The notes under the pieces are model-generated. The model did not search any database. It saw only the letters and a list, made by a program, of their open reading frames with translations, and was not told where the DNA came from. The translations under genes were made by a program, and so were the position numbers. 64,000 bases of DNA from Whalleya microplaca (lineage: Eukaryota; Ascomycota; Sordariomycetes; Xylariales; Xylariaceae), in assembly GCA_022497155.1 (NCBI GenBank), contig MU385746.1, positions 248,001-312,000 of the forward strand, written 5' to 3'. Below are positions 34,453 to 45,833 of the stretch, piece after piece (the first letter of the stretch is position 1; every line of letters begins with the position of its first letter).

Positions 34453-36754
34453 TCAAGTTGGCATGGACGGTATGAAATCGTCAAACAGAGAGAGCACAAT
34501 ATTATCTATGTTGGCGCAATCAGTTGTTCCGTACTGTTCGGACAACAATCTACCATCCATCATATCGCCAAAAGCGTTGAAGGCTGGCCAAGAGCTGCTG
34601 CCGATCTCATCCGGTAGGTTCGATAGTTCGATTGGGTTAAAAACAGGTGTTGAAAAACCAAACACGTTTCCATTCGACTGTTGGTTCTGCTCCGAATCTG
34701 TGACACGAGGCCTCTTCATGAGCCAGCGGATCACAGGTCCCGCCATCTCATCTAGAATGTCTCGGCTCCGCTTAGCCCCTGACCAGTGCTCTCCAACAGC
34801 GCTGAGCACGCTGAGGCTCCCTCGGATATTGCTTATGAACCCGTCAACCTCGATAGTGCCAGCCATGTTGGGGACGGCAAGGATGCAGTAAAAAATGGTT
34901 ATCGTGCTAAGAACAATAGAATGGAACGTCGTCCAGTTGTGGATGAGCTGGTTCTTCTTGTATAGACTGTTGAATAAGCGAATCGACTCTTCCGCACTGG
35001 AATAGCATTCGCGGAGACAATCCTCGTCTGGTCGGGGAACGGCAGGACTAGGACGTAAGAGAAGCATTCTCACGGAGTGATATCGCAGCCGGAGGATTGT
35101 GTCGATGTAAGTCTGGGAACTTTGTGCGCGCGGGATACCTATGGCCCATCGGTCAAGTCTCTCTAGCACACCTTTTTGCCAAGCTCTAACGTCGATAATT
35201 GACGGGTAGGCGTAACTCGGGGTGTCTCGTACAACGCTGTTTGCTACATATTTAATCTCCGAGTTGATTCTAGCCAGCTTGAATAAGTGGATTGCGTGCG
35301 ACATGTCCGTTGGGACAGTCGTATCAAGCAATTGTTCAGAGTCTCCTTCGAGGTCTTGGTCGGATATGCTTTCTGGTAGCTATGAATATTATCAGCGTAG
35401 CTACTCCAGAGTATATGATCCTTACTCATACACGTATGTCACACGCTTCATCCCGAAGCCCGATTGGCCTCCCCATCATCGTAGCTATGGCGCGGTCGAG
35501 GGTGAACACAACCCAGAATATGCGTGTTCTCATTTCTTGCTCGAGTTTCGAGATGTTAGTGCTTGTGGTAATATCGCGTTGCAGTCCGAGATCTAGCACG
35601 GAAGCTATACACTGATAATTCAGATACCATAAGTTCATTCTGACGGAAGGGCTATGCATCGTAAATATGAGCATTAGTAACAAACATTGCAGGCCTTGAA
35701 TTGAACCCTCAACTTGGATCTTTTCGAAATACTGCATGGCCGACATATAGTACCTCTCCCCAGAAAGAGAAATTTTATGAAGCCTAGAAGCAATCGTCGC
35801 AGAGATGGCAAGCACCATGTAGACTTGAAACCCAATTACAGGAATTGGAGTTTCACTTTCGAAGAATTGTGACAGTGATCTCAGAAAAGTCGGCTTGTGT
35901 AGGAACGGGTATTGTACGTGGATAATATCAAAGTAGGTTTGGCAAAGCTTGCTGGCTTGCTCTTCGTTGATTGAAATTGGGCCTTGATTCTCGACAACCA
36001 GGTCGCCCAGAAAAGGTGCAATAGGGGGGCACTGGTCATTATTATCTCGGAAACTCTGTCCGGTTCTGCTTGACGTGGCGAGCATAAGTCGACATAACAC
36101 ATATCCACTTGACGGTCCTATATACCTAGGATCTTGGTTTGCGCCGAGCGACACTAAACCTACCTCGTGAGAAAGTCCGTTACTAGATGGCATGGAAGAA
36201 CTGGTATCGCCGGCGCTGTTTGCAAGCGGGCTTGCTGGCGAATTACCAAATGTTGCTGATCCATCTTGGTCTTCTTGAAGAGGTCCATCGGAAGGTAAAT
36301 TTGATCCCGTGGATTGCTCTTGTGTTGAAGTTTGAAAAGGTCCTTGAGCAACTTGACTGGATTCATGGTTGTAAAAGGAAGGGTCAAGGCCTGTTTGGTC
36401 ATAGGAGACGACAGGTCCATCACGAGATAAGTCGACGTCAGGACAACGATGCCGAACAATCGACTCCAACCAATCAATCCTCCTTTGAATACTACTGATG
36501 TACCTATAGACTGTGAACACCGATTCATAATCTTTAGCTATGAGAAGTGGGCCATACACACGGGGTAGGGCTCGAGATCTTGAGCTCTCACCGTCAGTAC
36601 AGTCAACACCCGACTTTGCGCAATTGCTGCAGCGCGGTAATCCTCCGTCACACTATATCGGTTAGGACCTGGCACTCAAGAAGAGAAGAAGTGGTATCCA
36701 TACACGAATCTTTCTTCTCTGACACCTGTGACAAGCCAGCCGGGTTCGCGCCAT
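34453..36754 (-). CDS. Zn(II)2Cys6 transcription factor with fungal-specific TF domain
   Basis: The three exons are 36704-36754, 35432-36652 and 34453-35379, all phase 0 (732 residues). The zinc cluster is split by the first intron. It reads CHRCQRRKIR then CDGGLPRCSNCAKSGVDC, the exact C-X2-C-X6-C-X6-C-X2-C-X6-C pattern. A linker of the kind that leads into a coiled coil follows (SIQRRIDWLESIV). The middle homology region characteristic of fungal_trans proteins contains DIIHVQYPFLHKPTFLRSL, PSVRMNLWYLNYQCIASVL and RIFWVVFTLDRAIATMMGRP. It is divergent from the Ldh_2 dehydrogenase gene (356 bp between starts). It is probably the local regulator of the neighbouring dehydrogenase, Dabb and dehydratase genes, since CGG-N7-CCG repeats occur in all their promoters and in its own. 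Confidence 0.93.
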
Positions 36755-36893
36755 CTGCGCACGGAAGTCAATCCGATACTCACGCACTCCAACCGTGCTT
36801 CTTACGCGTAAGATATCGAAGCAATCGCATTGGCTTTGATTTGCCCCTTCTGCGTAGATGATGGGGCTTGGGCGATTGACGAAGGTTGAGTGA

Positions 36894-36906
36894 CGGAGTT
36901 TCTCCG
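36894..36906. promoter_or_regulatory. CGG-N7-CCG site 1 (regulator/Ldh_2 divergent promoter)
   Basis: CGGAGTTTCTCCG, a near-perfect 13-bp palindrome of the kind bound by Zn(II)2Cys6 dimers. It is 140 bp from the regulator ATG and 205 bp from the dehydrogenase ATG. Confidence 0.6.
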
Positions 36907-36924
36907 CATTAGCTATGCTTCCAT

Positions 36925-36937
36925 CGGAGATAGTCCG
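36925..36937. promoter_or_regulatory. CGG-N7-CCG site 2 (regulator/Ldh_2 divergent promoter)
   Basis: CGGAGATAGTCCG, with the same spacing as site 1 and 18 bp after it. A further CGG half-site follows at about 36942. Confidence 0.55.
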
Positions 36938-37110
36938 AAGTCGGATGAGTTGAACGGCGCGAAGCTAGCCGCTTATATAACTACTAGCCTTGGTCATCAT
37001 CAAGAACTATATCATTCGATTATAATCATAACATTGCGAAGAAGTCTATTTTTTCATTCCGTTCAAGTGCGATTTTGTTAAGTGTTCAATTCGCTTTCGA
37101 CTATCTGAAC

Positions 37111-38258
37111 ATGGCCGAGACTCCTGGATCCGAACAACTCCCTCTCGACAATAAGGTTTACATCACAGCTTCAGAAGCCCGGAAATTTGTCGAGAATGTC
37201 CTGATTGGAAATGGTGTTCCGGCAGAAAATGCGACCATTGTCGCTAGGTGCCTAGTAGCGGCTGACCTCAGGGGGGTTGATACTCATGGTATCAATCGGA
37301 TTCCATCATACATGGCTCGCATCCGCCAAGGAGCGCTCGATGCCTCTGCAACCCCCGAGCTTACCAAAGTCACACCAGTGGTTGGGCAAGTTGACGGCCG
37401 GAACAGCTTTGGATTCTTGGCCGCATCCCTCGGCATGTCCGCGGCCATCGAGATGGCCCGGGAGTTTGGGATTGGGATGGTGAGCGTCAAGCACTCTAAT
37501 CACTATGGAATGAGTGCTTGGATTGTTCAACAGGCTCTAGACGCCGGCATGATGAGTTTGGTATTCACCAACTCCAGTCCCGCGCTACCTGCATACGGCG
37601 GCAAAAGCAAAATGCTTGGTGTATCGCCCATTGCTTGCGGAGCTCCAGGCGGTAATGAGAAGTCCTTCATTTTAGATATGGCACCCTCTATAGCCGCACG
37701 TGGTAAGGTATACAAGGCCAAAAGAAGGGGAGAAAAGATTCCGCTGAATTGGGCGCTCGATGCCGAGGGGAAACCCACAGATGACCCCAGTGCAGCTTTG
37801 GAGGGGGTGATGTTACCAATGGGTGGTCCGAAAGGCTCAGGGTTAGCGATTATGATGGATGTATTCTCGGGTGTCCTTTCAGGTAAGATTCCTTTAACTC
37901 GTGATAATCCAGATACTATCCTAACTTGATGTTAGGCTCTGCCTTCGCAGGTGGAGTTGTTGGCCCTTATGACCCAAGTAAGGTGTCAGATGTTGGCCAT
38001 TTCCTAGTAGCTATCAAGCCAGATCTATTCATGAGCCTTGACGATTTCCGAAAGCGGATGGACTACTTATACCAGCGTGTAGTGGGGTCAGAAAAGGCAG
38101 CTGGTGTTGACCGAATTTTCTTCCCTGGTGAAATTGAGCAACTAACGCAGGAAGAGAGAGAAAGGACGGGAATCCCATTTGTTCAAGCTGAGATTGACAC
38201 TTTGAATGAAGAGGCTAAGAAAGTGGACAAACCTCTTCTAGTGGCGAAAGGCCATTGA
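37111..38258 (+). CDS. Ldh_2-type NAD(P)-dependent malate/L-lactate-like dehydrogenase
   Basis: The two exons are 37111-37882 and 37936-38258, phase 1, giving 364 residues as usual for the family (malate/L-sulfolactate/ureidoglycolate dehydrogenases and 2,3-diketo-L-gulonate reductase). Family signatures are seen in order: ARCLVAADLRGVDTHGINR near residues 47-65 (the catalytic His region), MVSVKHSNHYGMSAWIVQQA, LGVSPIACGAPGG with FILDMAPSIAARGKV, and the nucleotide-site region MLPMGGPKGSGLAIMMDVFSG just before the intron. This fold is not the Rossmann type. The exact substrate cannot be read from sequence; a 2-keto/2-hydroxy acid is likely. It is divergent from the Zn(II)2Cys6 regulator and convergent with the Dabb gene. 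Two CGG-N7-CCG repeats lie 174-217 bp upstream. Confidence 0.93.
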
Positions 38259-38573
38259 ACATAGCCGCACTCTTGACAATGGCAGAAATCTCATGCCGTG
38301 TACATATGAAAATGGAATGCTGTGTGGTCCCTAGTATGCTCCAGTGTATAATTTATTGTGGGAAAGCCCAGCGTTAGAATATTCTGTTATTAAATACATA
38401 GAAATCATAAGGACCGTTTTATATATGAGGCATACAGATACCACAGCGCATCTTTGAAGTCCATATTCAAGTAGAAGAAAGTGATACTATAAATACAGGA
38501 ACAGAATCTCGGGTAAACATGACAATGTATCATTGAATTTACAATTCTAAGTACCCATTCATGCAGGTGTTTA
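38259..38573. other. Short convergent intergenic region
   Basis: 315 bp between the 3' ends of the Ldh_2 and Dabb genes. AT-rich, presumably holding both polyadenylation regions. Confidence 0.5.
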
Positions 38574-39058
38574 TCATGACTCTGCCTCTTTGCTTAACAT
38601 CTCAATTGGAAAACACATATGTTCGTCGTCTTTATCCACCTCAAAGTCGAACCGTATCAAATCATCTTTGAAGGGCCAAAAGTACGTACTCGTCACCCTA
38701 TAGACTAATCAGCGATTTGTGCATTTTCCTAATGTAGCTTGAAGCTTACCTATGATGTTCGTGGCTCGCTTGGTATTCAGCAAGTGCTTCGGCGTCCTTA
38801 TGATAGCTAACCAGGGCATAATGAAACCCCCTGCTTTTCTCAATGGGTTCGGTTATCGAGGGGCCGCCCACAATGAGTCGGGACTTCTGCACACACGGCA
38901 GGTTCTTCAGCTGCTTCAATTCCGATACGAATGTTTGCCTATGAGCCGCAGAGACATCTTTGCGAAATTTAAATAAGACTGCAAGCTTTGGTCAATGCTG
39001 ATGACGATGGAGATAGTGACATATGTGAGTACCACTTACCTATATGTATGACTGTCAT
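38574..39058 (-). CDS. Dabb-domain (stress-responsive A/B barrel) protein
   Basis: A small three-exon gene easily missed: 39040-39058, 38750-38978 and 38574-38697, phases 1 and 2, giving 123 residues. It starts MTVIHIVLFKFRKDVSAA, the classic opening strand of Dabb domains (V-x-H-x-V-x-F-K). The barrel continues with LKNLPCVQKSRLIVGGPS, GFHYALVSYHKDAEALAEY and the HEHHR segment before the last exon. Such alpha+beta barrels act as small stress proteins or as cyclase, aldolase-like or monooxygenase-type enzymes in catabolic and polyketide pathways. The exact role here is open. It is tandem with the IlvD/Edd gene (383 bp apart) and has one CGG-N7-CCG repeat upstream, so it is probably co-regulated with the dehydratase and dehydrogenase. 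Confidence 0.88.
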
Positions 39059-39441
39059 GATTCTGCTTAACGTTTCGATATTCTGATATTGGCTTTCAGT
39101 GTTACGGGGTCTCATAGCTGTCAGTGGTATGTAAACTCAAGACTGGCGTCTTAAGCATATGATGGTTCGGGCTATCTCCGAGTCCATTGCTACTAGCGCC
39201 AGGCGGGACTTATCCGTCGACGCAGTAAAAGTACATATGGGTCAAAGACTCATAGAACAATGACAGTACTGTTACTAATATCGTAAGTATCTAATCAGGA
39301 AGTTCGCGAATTGGGATTGTATTTCACTCTAAATTAATATCTTCAATCGTCGTCCAAGAAAGCGAAACCAGCATGTTTGTCTATCAAGGAATGCATAACT
39401 GAAAAGTCCAGGAACTATACTAAAAGCTAAAGTATAGCATC
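39059..39441. other. Dabb promoter / dehydratase 3' region
   Basis: 383 bp without a gene. It carries one CGG-N7-CCG repeat and otherwise nothing supported. Confidence 0.5.
39204..39216. promoter_or_regulatory. CGG-N7-CCG site 3 (Dabb promoter)
   Basis: CGGGACTTATCCG, 146 bp upstream of the Dabb start codon. The core differs from the other sites, but the CGG/CCG spacing is the same. Confidence 0.5.
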
Positions 39442-41398
39442 TCATAAATCTTGTGTCTGACTTTCAGCGCGAAGAAAATCGAAGTCTGCTCCCTCGTCTG
39501 CTTGGTTCACAGATCTCATATACAGACCTCTATAGCCTCTCATTTTCTCTCTCGCCTTCCACGGGTGTGAAATCTGCATGTTGACTTCCGTACGTCTAGC
39601 TAACCGTCGCTCATTGATCTCCTCATCGCTGATCTCAACTCTTAGTATGCGCTGCTCAACATCACAAGTGATAATGTCACCATCTCGAATGATACCGAGA
39701 ACAGATTCAGGATCAGATGCTTCCGGTGAGATGTGCAGGACGATCGTTCCGCCAGCTGTACCGCTCATTCTACCATCTGAGATTCGGAGCATATCCGTAA
39801 CACCCTGGGACGCCAGCTTCCGAGGAATGGGGATAAGTCCTGCTTCCGGCATACCAGGGTTCCCTACTGGACCAATATTCTGAAGCACGAGCACACTGTC
39901 TGGGGTGACAGGGAGGTTCTCATCGTCAATTCTTTTGGCCATATCCGCAGACCCAGCGAAGACTACTGCTGCGCCCGAGTGCTTCAGAAATCGGCGGTCC
40001 TTAGATGCACTGGCCTTCATCACCGCTCTCCGAGGAGCTAGATTCCCGCGAAGAACGACGAGTGATGAAGCGGGATAAAGTGGTGAATCAAATGGCTGGA
40101 TGCATCGTAGCTCCTGAGGTACGGGTATCAGTTTTTCGCTATCAAGAGCTTCTCCCAGAGTCTTCCCGCTAATCGTGAGAGCATCAAGATGAAGAAGGGG
40201 TCTCAATTCGCGCAGCAACGCCGCCATACCTCCAGAATTGTGGAAGTCACTCATGTAGTTGGCACCACTCGGCTTCAGATCGACTAGCAGGGGAGTGCGT
40301 CGTCCGATCTCGTCGACAGCATCTAGGGTAATGGAGCCTGCGACTTTTGGATGCCGGTTAACGATGGCCATCAAGTGCACTATTGCATTTGTTGAGCCAC
40401 CAATAGCCTGCAGAACAATTATAGCATTGATGAACGACTCTCTCGTCAGCAGCGACTGGGGCTTCAATCTGTCTCCAGCAGCAATAGAGGCCACTGCATT
40501 TGCTCCTGTTTCTTCCGCAATTCTGAGTCGAGCTGATGATACAGCCGGCGCTGTTGCCCCTTTGAAGGGCATGAGGCCAAGTGCGACCAGAAGACATGCC
40601 ATTGTACTCGCCGTCCCCATAACACCGCAGGTGCCGGCCTACATCGTTTTCAGCAAATAGAACCCCAGCAAACAAGGACTACTCACTGTTGGCGCAAGCT
40701 CTTCATTAAGGGCCGCAATCTCTTCTATGTCAATGACTCCAGCTCTGTAACTCGCCCAGTTGTTTCGACAGTCAGTGCAAGCTCCAATTCTAGCCCCTCT
40801 ATGGCTTCCAGGCATCATAGGTCCAGTTACTAGATGCAATATTGGCTTATTCGCCGATATTCCGCCCATGAGCTGTGCTGGTGTTGTCTTGTCACACCCT
40901 GTTGTATCGATTAGTTCAAACACCAACGTAAAGCGCACTTACGGGGCTTGGCGTACCTCCTATCAGCACTACTGCATCAACAGGTTGAGCTTTGATCATC
41001 TCCTCCGTGTCCATACTCATAAGATTCCTAAGAAACATACTTGTCGGCGACGCAAAGGACTCGTGAAGACTGATTGTGGGGAAGTCAATTGCCAGTCCTC
41101 CATTGAGCTGCACCCCCCTCTTGACGGCATCAATGAGCTGCGGGATGTTTGCATGGCATGGATTGAAGCTTGAATATGTGTTGACGATTCCAATGATAGG
41201 TCTGGATAAGGCATCTTCGGAGTACCCAAGAGCTTTTATGAAGACTTTACGAAGGAACAGCGAAAAGTGAGTATCTCCGTATGAAGTTAAACCTTGTCTC
41301 ATTCCATGGCTAGAATCGATAGACCTTGACAGATCGTAGTCACGATTGAGTGCCGCCTCATCCCCAGCTTTAGTACCATTTTGACCAGTAGAAGACAT
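39442..41398 (-). CDS. IlvD/Edd-family dehydratase, closer to sugar-acid dehydratases
   Basis: The three exons are 40957-41398, 40687-40898 and 39442-40638, phases 1 and 0, giving 616 residues. The family dehydrates 2,3-dihydroxy acids to 2-keto acids using an Fe-S cluster. The three expected cluster cysteines are C81 (NPCHANIP), C149 (GGCDKTTPAQLMGG) and C222 (AGTCGVMGTASTM). The catalytic region ISDGRMSGTAGG with its serine is near the C-terminal third. The NTYSSFNPCH motif and the lack of a mitochondrial targeting peptide favour an aldonic-acid dehydratase (arabonate/xylonate type) over the mitochondrial branched-chain enzyme Ilv3. It clusters with a dehydrogenase, a Dabb protein and a regulator. 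Two CGG-N7-CCG repeats lie upstream. The true substrate is unknown. Confidence 0.92.
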
Positions 41399-41526
41399 TA
41401 TGACTCTGGATTATGTTGAAATTCGGGTATACAAGCCTATCACTACTATAGTTCAATAGTTTATAATGCGTAATTTGGGATTGGTTAGTCGCAATCGAGA
41501 GGTGGAGATCGAGTAGTCGATGACTG

Positions 41527-41539
41527 CGGAGATTCCCCG
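41527..41539. promoter_or_regulatory. CGG-N7-CCG site 4 (dehydratase promoter)
   Basis: CGGAGATTCCCCG, 129 bp upstream of the dehydratase ATG. Confidence 0.6.
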
Positions 41540-41569
41540 TGTGTGTGATGGTTACTTAATACAACCTAA

Positions 41570-41582
41570 CGGAGATTCTCCG
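41570..41582. promoter_or_regulatory. CGG-N7-CCG site 5 (dehydratase promoter)
   Basis: CGGAGATTCTCCG, a perfect palindrome around its central base, 172 bp upstream of the dehydratase ATG. It is the best example of the shared motif. Confidence 0.65.
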
Positions 41583-43675
41583 CATCGTCTACGAGCGCGG
41601 AGTTGAGACGGGTACAGGCCAAAATAGGTCAAATAATTACTGTTTAGAATACTACCCTACGAGGATGTAATGACTCAGAATTCATGGTAGGTTTGTGGAA
41701 ATCATCAACCCCCCTTTTCCTCCATCCCTTGTACAACCACATACAAAAGTGTCTTACGATCATGTCTAATTTAGAAGAACAAGATGCGTCCATGATCGGC
41801 CTTCGGTAGACTCGTCCAGAAGGTTGGGAGATCGGAACAGCTTGTGCTGTGCTTCTTACACAGCAAGTGACTAAGATCTTCGGTGTACACCTTTTGTCTC
41901 GAGCCGATATCAAAGACAAAACACTATCCTGGAAAGAAACGGTGTATAAGATATATTAATGATAGATGCAACCGAGCCCGAGCATGTTCAATCTCTTGTC
42001 GGTGCTTGTCTGGCCAAACATAGTCGCATCGATAGTCTGTCCCCAATGTCTGCCGAGGAGGGAGTCAGATTATCCTGCCACTCTTTCAAAAGACATATGA
42101 GATGATGAGATGGACATAAATTTCAAAAATACATACTGTAACTATCGTAATCTCTTCTTAACAATAGAGGAACAAGGTACCAAGGAGACTGACTGTTCTG
42201 TGCATAGATATGTATGACATAGAAACACGCCAAATCAAGTATATCGAGTTTCCAGACATGAACTCCTGAATTGGTCAGATAATATTCAAAGGGGAGGAAA
42301 ACACGCAAGAGAGTTGGTAGGCCAAGGCAAACCCTTGAATATCTGAAGTATTTGACTCGAAAACATCCGTCCCAAGAAAGTTTGCAATTGCCTAGTTCCT
42401 GAACAAGCAGATAAACTCTCAAGGTCCCGTTCCCACAACTATTCCTATAGGGTCTTCATAAAGTCACAAGTAGTGAGTGTGACTAACACATGGATACCAA
42501 CTATACAAACATTTAGGCACGGGGTCTCTAGTCTCTTGGTCCCAACACTCTGGTGATCGATACTACTATTTTGAAGTCCCCCCCCTGCTTCCACTAAGAG
42601 ACGATGTCGTGCAACCCACGAGCAGGTATTTTTCCATCTAAGCGCCTTGACCATACGAGTTTAGGCGCCAGCTCACGTTTCTAGTATAGCTTTAACTTGT
42701 TGTATAAAGTCACTCCTATTATTACTAAAACCATAAACACGGGGCATTTAGTTCAGGAACATATATTACTTGAGTATAATATTGATTGACCGAAAGCCTG
42801 AAAACACTTGATCTCCCAACATGCACCTTGGCTCATATTTCCCATATGAAAGTGTTTAACCGTACAAGCCATGGCGCCAACCGGTACGGGCATGTTTTAA
42901 CGGTGAGAGCCTTGCTAGAGACGATGACTCGGAACGGATGGTTATCCTCCTACTGTCATCTAGCACACGCCGTTTGATTAGCAAGTCTTAGGCGCCTCGA
43001 AATCCGCAACTGCTAGAAAACCCCTTGCGGGCAGTCCGCTCTTCCTTGGTGTCATCTCCTTAGCGTCCTTACTTTCTACCAGTTGATTCAATGGGAAACA
43101 ATTGAAGTCGATGGAGATTCCTTACAGGATACATAGGACTAAGTCGTTGGTTTGACGAATATAAAGCCCGAGCATCCTAACTCAATTCTTTTAATGTAAC
43201 TTGATACCCAGCGAACTATATCTATTAACAAGTCACAGCAGTCACATGTTATACAGAGCATATAGCACTACGAGAGTTCACAGACACATAGGCACGTAAA
43301 AAAACTGAATAGAATTCGTCAAAGCCTCGTCCCTTTTAGGTTATTCTTCCTAGTCTACATGCAAGTACGCCGAGAACCAGATGGTGTTTCCTGAGAGTTA
43401 CGGGGAAGGAAGATGGGGAGTGTAGAAGGGGGTTCGGAGGAAGTGTGAAAACCATCTGGAAGAACTTTTTGCTGTTTGTTATTTTTTTTCCCCGCGCATC
43501 ACCAGCCCGAGGCGGAAATGGAATCATATATTCCCCTCGAGATGCCAATGTCTATCAATCGTAACGATGAGCATTCAAGTCATGTGCCGGAGTCTGGCCA
43601 GACTCTAGCGAACCCAACCCATGCCCATCCAAATCCCACGGCAAGGCCCGCAATATTAATGAGAAAAGCTGCTGC

Positions 43676-45833
43676 TTATCTAGAGGACATAGCCTTGGTG
43701 ACGAGTCTCTTCAGTGCCAGCTCCTTCTTCTTCAAGTCATCGGCAGTCGAATCCTCGATCTCGAGCTGACCCATAGCGTCGCTGAGGGACTGCTCGATCT
43801 TCTCCTTCTGGCCACGCTTCAACTTAAGAGACATAGTCGGGTCGGAGACAATCTCCTCAACACGGCTAATGTACGACTCAAGTTGCTGCTTGGCCTCGAA
43901 CCGCTTGCTGAAAGCCTCGTCGCTGTTCTTGAACTTCTCGGCATCTGCAAGCAATTGTTAGTCCTCGATCGCTGAAGCACAAATGGACATAGGAACTTAC
44001 CTGTGATCATGCTCTCGATCTCAGTCGACGAAAGCTTACCAACGGAGTTTGCAATGGTGATGTTGGCACTGCGGCCGGAGGTCTTCTCAGTGGCAGTGAC
44101 CTTCAGGATACCGTTGACGTCGACCTCGAAGACGACTTCAAGAACGGCCTCACCAGCCCGCATGGGAGGAATGGGGGCCAATGTGAACTCTCCCAAGGAA
44201 GTGTTGTCCTCACAGTTGACACGCTCACCCTGGTAGACGGGGAACTGGACGGTCTGCTGGTTGTCGGCGACAGTGGTAAATGTCCGCTTCTTGATTGTAG
44301 GCACAGTTTGGCCACGGGTGACGACAGGAGCGAAGATGTTACCTTCCATAGCAACACCAAGAGACAGAGGAACAACATCCAACAGAAGAAGATCGGATGT
44401 ATCGGCAGAAGTGGCCTTGCCGGAGAGGATACCAGCTTGAACAGCAGCACCGTACGCAACAGCCTCGTCAGGGTTAATGCTCTTCTCGAGCTTCTTTCCA
44501 TCGAAGTAGTCGCTAAGCAGCTTCTGGATCTTGGGGATACGAGTGGAACCACCGACAAGAACAATCTCATCAACGGCACCCTTATCGACACCAGCATCCT
44601 TGAGAACCTGAGCAACTGGGTCCAAGGTACCGTTGAAGGCCTTGGCGTTCAGGTCTTCGAAACGGGCACGGGTGATCTGGAGGAAGAAATCGTCGCCGTC
44701 GAACAGCGAGTCAATCTCGATAGTGGTCTGTGCACCATTGGAGAGGGTTCTCTTGGCACGCTCACAAGCAGTCCGGAGTCTTCGCAGAGCTCGCGGGTCG
44801 CCAGAGATGTCCTTCTTAGTCTTGCGCTGGAACTCCTTCTTGCAGTGCTCTAGGAGGTTGGTGTCGAAGTCCTGGCCACCAAGATGGGTATCACCAGCGG
44901 TAGCCTTGACGGTGAACACACCACCTTGGATGTTAAGGAGAGACACATCGAAAGTACCACCACCAAGATCGTAGATCATGACATTGCGCTCCTTCTTGGT
45001 CTTGCTGGCACCTAGACCATAGGCGATGGCAGCGGCTGTAGGCTCGTTGATAATGCGGAGCACGTTAAGCCCGGCAATGGCACCAGCATCCTTGGTGGCC
45101 TGACGCTGGTTGTCGTTGAAGTAGGCGGGTACGGTAATGACGGCCTTCTCAACCTTCTTTCCGAGCTTGGTCTCGGCGATTTCCTTCATCTACAAGTAGC
45201 ATGTTAGCAACTATATGTTTACCGAGACGCAATGTTAGAGTTCTTACCTTGATGAGGACCATAGCGGAGATCTCCTGAGGGGAGAAAGTCTTGGTCTCAC
45301 CCAGGTACTCAACCTGGACGACGGGGTTGGTGCCCTGCTCGACAACCTTGAAAGGCCATGACTCGATGTCCTTCTTGACAATAGGGTCACTGAAGGGTCG
45401 GCCAATCAATCGCCTATCGGATGGAATGATTAGTTCTGATGCAACTGGGGCTGTTCATGTGAGCGAACTTACTTGACATCGAAGACAGTGTTGATCGGGT
45501 TCATAGCGGCCTGGTTCTTGGCGGCCTCACCAATCAACCGTTCCTTCTCATTGAAGGAGACGTAGGACGGCGTGGTGAAGCTACCCTGCTCGTTGGCGAT
45601 GATCTCGACATTGTTTCCCTCGTAGGTGGCAACGCAGGAGTATGTCGTACCTATTACCCGCAGCGAGGCGGCGATGATTAGCAGATGTCCCAGATGTGCC
45701 AGGTGAACGTTTGTCGCAGTAGCATTGGACCCCGCGACGAGGTTGTCGCAATTCAATAGTGCAGTGGATCGGTGGAATACCGCAACTTACCCAAGTCGAT
45801 GCCGATGGCACCATCATAGACTTCTTCCGCCAT
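43676..45833 (-). CDS. SSB1: Ribosome-associated Hsp70 of the SSB type
   Basis: A cytosolic chaperone that binds nascent chains at the ribosome with the RAC co-chaperones. The five exons are 45791-45833, 45473-45650, 45248-45413, 44001-45189 and 43676-43944, all phase-consistent (614 residues, the usual SSB length). It opens [15 protein letters not shown] and continues [11 protein letters not shown] across the first intron, the phosphate-1 loop. Other Hsp70 signatures are [34 protein letters not shown] and [16 protein letters not shown]. The lid ends in [20 protein letters not shown] and MSSR. This end is SSB-like and lacks the EEVD tail of SSA-type Hsp70, and there is no signal or transit peptide. 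The first intron (140 nt) sits after only 14 codons. Confidence 0.96.

Larger units (their letters stand above)
41399..43675. other. Dehydratase promoter and long gene-free region
   Basis: The first 200 bp hold two CGG-N7-CCG sites. The rest, to the Hsp70 gene, has only short frames. None begins with ATG and shows recognisable features. Confidence 0.45.

Noticed and set aside
34463..34891. Plus-strand frame in the 3' part of the regulator gene
   Set aside because: Antisense shadow of the fungal-specific TF exon; no recognisable domain.
41644..42654. Minus-strand frames upstream of the dehydratase
   Set aside because: Mostly no ATG start, no domains, and composition like intergenic DNA.
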